The notes under the pieces: generated by a model
The model's database searches: none
What the model saw: the letters and a program-made list of their open reading frames with translations, nothing else
What the model was told of the DNA's origin: nothing
In this document: positions 62,826 through 64,000 of the stretch, piece by piece
Numbering within the stretch: position 1 is the stretch's first letter
How the letters are laid out: each line of letters starts with the position of its first letter
From: Oscillospiraceae bacterium
GTDB taxonomy: Bacteria; Bacillota; Clostridia; Oscillospirales; Ruminococcaceae
Reading direction: 5' to 3'
Assembly (NCBI GenBank): GCA_004557855.1
Contig: SFFJ01000003.1
Coordinates: 1 to 64,000 of the forward strand
Length of the DNA: 64,000 bases
Program-made: the position numbers and the translations under genes

Positions 62826-62858
62826 CCAAAAGCCGCCGCGCCTTTCGGCACGGCGGCT
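62826..62858 (-). terminator. Terminator after the trigger-factor-like gene
   Basis: On the minus strand AGCCGCCG and CGGCGGCT pair around a 12-nt loop and are followed by TTTGGC, 20 nt beyond the stop codon. Confidence 0.65.
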
Positions 62859-62877
62859 GGTTACAGCGGTTATCGGG

Positions 62878-64000
62878 TTATGCGGCGGGACCTTCGGTAT
62901 CGGTCTCGTTTGCATCGGCCCCATTATCGGTAACGGCGGGCACGATGATCTCGCTGATCTCGGTGTAGCTGGGGGCGGGGTTCTGTGCGGTCAGGAACTC
63001 CCCGACATTATTGATGGTGACGGCGCGGTAAATATAGCCGTAGCCGTACTGCTCCACGTAGGAGGAAATATCATCGGCGTCCTTCTCGGCCTTGAAGTAG
63101 TCCTTCACGTTCTGCTCGGTGGCGATGAGGTTCTCCTGCTCGGCGATGGCCAGCAGCGTCATGTACTGGGAGATGCTGTTGCGGATATCCTCCTCGTACT
63201 TGGTGCGGAAGGCCTCCTCGCTGTCTACGCCGTAGTAGTAGGACATCAGGGTGGTGTAATCCAGGCTGTACTGCAGTGCGGAGAACTTGAGCTGCTTGAT
63301 GACATTGGAAACCTCGTTATCCACCAGCTTCTGGGGCACCTCGCTGACGGTGCAGTTCTTGAAGATGGTCTCCATCAGGGCGGTGGTCACCTGGCTTTCC
63401 CGCAGGTCCTTGGCGATGGTCTCGCGCATATTCTCCACGGAGGTATAGCCGTAGTCCTTATTGAGGTTCTCCATGACGAAATCATCGGTCAGCTCGAAGG
63501 TATGGGTGACGATGATCTTATTGATGGTCACGGTGAAGGTGGCCTCCTTACCGGCCAGATCGGGGTTGTTCGGGTAGGAGTCGGGGAAGGTCACATTGAT
63601 ATCGAAGGTCTCGCCGGGCTTGTGGCCGATGAGCTGCTCCAGGAAATCATCGATGTAGCTGGTGACGCCGATGGTGACCTCGGTGCCGGCACCCTTGGTG
63701 CTGCCACCCTCAAATTCCACGCCGTCTACCTTGCCCACATAGTCGATGTTCAGGGTGTCGCCGTCCTCAACGGCACGGTCGGTCACATCCTCCTTGTAGG
63801 TGTGGCTGGACATAATGGAATCGATCTTCTTCTGAATATCCTCTTCCTTTACGGTCAGGGTGCTTTCATCATACTGGATGCCGGTGTACTGGCCGAGGGT
63901 GACATAGTCCTTCAGGTTGACGCCGTCGTAGCGGCCGTCGGTGGTCAAACCGAGACTGTAATTGACAGCGGCATCGCCGTTGCCCTGCTTCCCGGCACAG
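62878..64000 (-). CDS. Trigger-factor-like FKBP prolyl isomerase, probable lipoprotein (5' end outside window)
   Basis: The frame is open to the window edge, so the gene is partial. Visible are about 374 codons. The FKBP-type domain (VEDGDTLNIDYVGKVDGVEFEG, then PGETFDINVTFPDSY) is followed by a helical trigger-factor C-terminal domain (DDFVMENLNKDYGYTSVENM onward). The ribosome-binding N-terminal domain of true trigger factor is replaced: the first visible residues are CAGKQGNGDAAVNYS, where Cys could be the lipidated residue of a lipobox just outside. The acidic, Thr/Ala-rich C-terminus fits a surface protein. Likely an exported foldase. Confidence 0.75.
   Translation of the reverse strand, partial: CAGKQGNGDAAVNYSLGLTTDGRYDGVNLKDYVTLGQYTGIQYDESTLTVKEEDIQKKIDSIMSSHTYKEDVTDRAVEDGDTLNIDYVGKVDGVEFEGGSTKGAGTEVTIGVTSYIDDFLEQLIGHKPGETFDINVTFPDSYPNNPDLAGKEATFTVTINKIIVTHTFELTDDFVMENLNKDYGYTSVENMRETIAKDLRESQVTTALMETIFKNCTVSEVPQKLVDNEVSNVIKQLKFSALQYSLDYTTLMSYYYGVDSEEAFRTKYEEDIRNSISQYMTLLAIAEQENLIATEQNVKDYFKAEKDADDISSYVEQYGYGYIYRAVTINNVGEFLTAQNPAPSYTEISEIIVPAVTDNGADANETDTEGPAA

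Overview
The window looks like the replication-origin region of a GC-rich, spore-forming, anaerobic Clostridia, probably an Oscillospiraceae/Ruminococcaceae relative. The evidence is the Firmicutes gene order rpmH-rnpA-yidD-yidC-khpB(-mnmE) on the minus strand diverging from dnaA-dnaN-yaaA-recF-remB-gyrB-gyrA on the plus strand, a SpoVM sporulation peptide, pyruvate:ferredoxin oxidoreductase and a type III glutamine synthetase. The strand switch and DnaA-box-like sites (TTTTCCACA type) place oriC at about 7.4-9.4 kb. I had no search tools, so all names come from motifs and gene order.

Layout. 0-7.4 kb: mnmE, an acyltransferase-fold protein that has lost its catalytic histidine, khpB, yidC, yidD, rnpA, rpmH. 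7.4-18 kb: the dnaA to gyrA cluster, broken by two blocks of interspersed repeats. 18-26 kb: peptide-type binding lipoprotein, GNAT, D,D-carboxypeptidase, a minus-strand pair (51-aa membrane protein plus SpoVM, both short), small lipoprotein, P-loop protein, pgi. 26.7-29.7 kb: glnN (GSIII) and a divergent XRE/SLOG pair. 29.8-39.0 kb: a nine-gene operon joining a BMP-type nucleoside ABC importer to psuG (pseudouridine-5'-phosphate glycosidase), a PfkB kinase, deoC, an SDR and a LacI regulator. 39.3-42.9 kb: PFOR. 43.4-50.3 kb: mreB-mreC-mreD-PBP2, a MinD-like pseudo-ATPase and mgsA. 50.5-54.0 kb: shikimate genes aroB, a fused aroE-aroK, and aroQ. 54.2-57.7 kb: hisS and aspS. 57.7-64 kb: DUF3592 protein, gpsA and plsY, an AT-rich NERD gene, an MFS transporter and a 5'-truncated trigger-factor-like lipoprotein.

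The most unusual feature is a family of 14 intergenic 'cloverleaf' elements between 20.1 and 60.4 kb. Each is about 81-91 bp: a 11-13 bp outer stem enclosing three consecutive perfect or near-perfect hairpins with 3-nt loops, usually with no unpaired base at the four-way junction. Arm sequences differ between copies, but both sides of each arm change together, and most loops read GNA on one strand. Eight copies lie 24-34 nt past a stop codon. A second, larger mosaic repeat family (hairpin modules plus ~80-bp tandem units) occupies most long gaps from 0 to 26.4 kb. I found no transposase for either family in the window.

Other points worth following are the candidate pseudouridine/nucleoside ABC importer operon, three tandem DnaA-box-like sites 16 kb from dnaA, a structured aspS leader, a repeat-rich aroEK leader, and three proteins that keep a fold but have lost key catalytic residues (acyltransferase-like, MinD-like, MgsA).
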